Part shown: piece by piece, positions 5,811 through 6,777 of the stretch | Layout of the letters: each line of letters begins with the position of its first letter | Position numbering within the stretch: the stretch's first letter is position 1 | From: Nitrososphaerota archaeon | GTDB taxonomy: Archaea; Thermoproteota; Nitrososphaeria; Nitrososphaerales; Nitrosopumilaceae | Assembly (NCBI GenBank): GCA_022573065.1 | Contig: JACZUQ010000010.1 | Span: 15,542 to 22,318, forward strand | Direction of reading: 5' to 3' | Length of the DNA stretch: 6,777 nucleotides | Notes under the pieces: generated by a model | Seen by the model: only the letters and a program-made list of their open reading frames with translations | Database searches by the model: none | Told to the model about the DNA's origin: nothing | Program-made: the position numbers and the translations under genes

Positions 5811-5904
5811 GATAAGTCAGCTTATTCCAAAACTAGAGAATAAATGAAACTTTTTTCGGTTTTTCCACGATTGAATTAAAAATTTGGCAAATTTAATCCA
5901 AAGA

Positions 5905-5914
5905 TTCATAAATT
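5905..5914 (+). promoter_or_regulatory. TATA-like element of the rpo7-spt4 operon
   Basis: TTCATAAATT is centred about 28 nt before the TTG start at 5938, predicting a very short leader. An ATTTAAT at 5891-5897 is an alternative box. The 158-bp divergent region 5780-5937 otherwise shows only A+T-rich sequence. Confidence 0.4.
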
Positions 5915-5937
5915 GAATTCCGTGAATGACTTGACAG

Positions 5938-6564
5938 TTGTTTTCTATATCTACTCTACAGGATGTTGTAAGAATTCCACCAAGTTTGTTTGGAACTACC
6001 CTCAAAAAAGCTGTAATAAATATTTTAAAGTCAAAATATGAAAGCATGATCAATGCGGACTTGGGATACATCATAATGATTATGGATGCAAAAGTGGAAT
6101 CATTGGGGAAAATGATTGCGGGAGATGGTGGAACTTATCATAAAGTAGAGTTTAATGCTTTGACATTTTATCCCAAACTTCAAGAAATTGTACAAGGAGA
6201 GCTAGTCGATATTACTGACTTTGGAGCTTTTGTAAGAATTGGTCCGACTGATGCACTATTACATCTCTCACAAGTTATGGATGATTATCTTAAGAGTGAT
6301 GTACAGGCAGGGGTGATACTTGCTAATCAAAGCGGGCGAACACTAAAGGTTGGTTCAACAATTAGAACAAGAATTACTGCAGTATCATTAGGAAAAGCTG
6401 CATCAATGGGAAAGATTGGAATTACATGCAGGCAACCATTTTTAGGTGCAGATGAATGGATTGCTGAGGAAATTAAAAAAGCTGCGGATAATAAATCTGA
6501 TAAACCAGCTGCGAAAAAAGAAGATGATAAACCAAAAAAAACAGTTGAAATAAAGGGGAAGTAG
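5938..6564 (+). CDS. rpo7: DNA-directed RNA polymerase subunit Rpo7 (RpoE')
   Basis: A subunit of the archaeal RNA polymerase stalk (partner of Rpo4), homologous to eukaryotic Rpb7; the stalk assists promoter opening and binds the emerging transcript. Residues 1-80 form the N-terminal RNP-like domain (VRIPPSLFGTTLKKAV at 11-26). Residues 86-170 form the S1/OB RNA-binding domain (GELVDITDFGAFVRIGP at 88-104, LLHLSQV at 108-113 region). The last 30 residues are a Lys/Asp/Ala-rich low-complexity tail beyond the usual fold. The start is TTG at 5938: an in-frame TGA at 5932-5934 excludes anything longer, and the next ATG (codon 37) would remove the conserved RIPP region. Followed 3 nt later by the Spt4 gene, the classical archaeal order, so the two are cotranscribed. 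Confidence 0.93.
   Translation: MFSISTLQDVVRIPPSLFGTTLKKAVINILKSKYESMINADLGYIIMIMDAKVESLGKMIAGDGGTYHKVEFNALTFYPKLQEIVQGELVDITDFGAFVRIGPTDALLHLSQVMDDYLKSDVQAGVILANQSGRTLKVGSTIRTRITAVSLGKAASMGKIGITCRQPFLGADEWIAEEIKKAADNKSDKPAAKKEDDKPKKTVEIKGK
6554..6559 (+). promoter_or_regulatory. Ribosome binding site of the Spt4 gene
   Basis: AGGGGA lies 8 nt before the ATG at 6568 and inside the last Rpo7 codons. It is the clearest Shine-Dalgarno site in the window and belongs to an internal operon gene, while promoter-proximal genes appear leaderless. Confidence 0.55.
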
Positions 6565-6567
6565 TGC

Positions 6568-6756
6568 ATGGTTAGAGAAATGGCTTGTAGAAAATGCAAG
6601 TTTGTAACTATTGGAAAGGTTTGTCCTGTATGCAAATCATCTGATCTTACACCAGACTGGCATGGAATAGCATTAATTGTTGATCCAGAAAATTCACATA
6701 TTGCAAAAACATTAGGTATTACTGAAAAAGGAAAATATGCATTAAAGGTAATTTAA
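6568..6756 (+). CDS. spt4: Transcription elongation factor Spt4 (RpoE'')
   Basis: A 62-residue zinc protein that forms a heterodimer with Spt5 (NusG homologue), clamping RNA polymerase on DNA to increase processivity. The zinc site is Cys7-x2-Cys10 (ACRKC) and Cys19-x2-Cys22 (CPVC), followed by the Spt5-contact strand region LTPDWHGIALIVDPENS (27-43) and the C-terminal GKYALKV typical of archaeal Spt4. Full length for the family. The ATG at 6568 is preceded by a good ribosome binding site and follows the Rpo7 stop by 3 nt. Confidence 0.95.
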   Translation: MVREMACRKCKFVTIGKVCPVCKSSDLTPDWHGIALIVDPENSHIAKTLGITEKGKYALKVI

Positions 6757-6757
6757 G

Positions 6758-6777
6758 TTGGACAGTCGTCCAAAAAA
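6758..6777 (+). CDS. Possible start of a further gene, cut by the window end
   Basis: A TTG at 6758, 1 nt after the Spt4 stop, opens a frame reading (M)DSRPK to the window edge. TTG starts directly after a stop are used elsewhere here (216; 5938 is also TTG), and archaeal rpo7-spt4 operons often continue with a PIN-domain (Fcf1-like) gene. Only six codons are visible, so the product cannot be named and the call is tentative. Confidence 0.35.

Noticed and set aside
5815..5880. Second C/D box sRNA in the mrp-rpo7 divergent gap
   Set aside because: A CTGA occurs on the minus strand near 5819, but no RTGATGA-like C box lies at a suitable distance and no closing helix forms.
5817..6074. Minus-strand frame of 85 codons across the rpo7 promoter and N-terminus
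   Set aside because: It covers the divergent promoter region and antisense rpo7 sequence, has no family features, and conflicts with a well-supported gene.
6327..6635. Minus-strand frame across the rpo7-spt4 junction
   Set aside because: Ser/Phe-rich reverse translation of the Lys-rich Rpo7 tail and the Spt4 zinc site; not a gene.
6758..6773. Hairpin as a transcription terminator after spt4
   Set aside because: It is followed by A residues, not T, and archaeal termination depends on U-tracts; it coincides with a likely start codon.
1..6777. tRNA, rRNA, CRISPR, insertion sequence or attachment site
   Set aside because: No cloverleaf, repeat-spacer pattern, transposase or terminal inverted repeats were seen on either strand.

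Overview
The window reads as chromosomal DNA from an ammonia-oxidising archaeon of the Nitrososphaerota (Thaumarchaeota), most likely a Nitrosopumilus-like lineage. The archaeal markers are RNA polymerase subunit Rpo7 next to Spt4, an archaeal GTP-dependent dephospho-CoA kinase (DUF359), TATA boxes about 26 nt upstream of start codons (leaderless transcripts), and a C/D box guide RNA. Strong A+T richness, a small blue-copper protein, a DUF2024 protein and a K+-independent H+-pyrophosphatase fit that group. The assignment is an inference from gene content; no marker gene was compared.

Layout. 1-213 (+) is the C-terminal part of a cupredoxin, followed after 2 nt by a JAMM/MPN metalloprotease (216-614, +). 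A cyclophilin-like fold protein (616-1014, -) runs convergently into it. It shares a 40-bp divergent promoter with a DUF2024 protein (1055-1312, +). A 64-residue Cys/His protein (1373-1567, +) follows from its own promoter. Its stop overlaps the stop of the large convergent H+-pumping pyrophosphatase (1564-3603, -). Upstream of the pyrophosphatase lies a small HEXXH metalloprotease (3662-4024, -).

The 4025-4175 gap is not empty. On the minus strand, 4111-4178 has all the parts of an archaeal C/D box sRNA: C, D', C' and D boxes, canonical kink-turn geometry and an 8-bp terminal helix. It overlaps the stop codon of the dephospho-CoA kinase gene (4176-4673, -). That kinase gene sits 14 nt downstream of an Mrp/NBP35 Fe-S carrier ATPase (4688-5779, -), and the two appear to form one operon. 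A 158-bp divergent promoter region separates it from the transcription operon rpo7-spt4 (5938-6756, +). The last 20 nt probably begin a further gene with a TTG start.

Functionally this is a housekeeping region: membrane energisation by PPi hydrolysis, CoA synthesis, Fe-S cluster delivery, transcription, proteolysis and RNA modification. No mobile element, CRISPR array, tRNA or rRNA was seen. The least ordinary item is the C/D sRNA, whose internal D'/C' motif carries a compensatory A-U replacement for the usual C-G pair.
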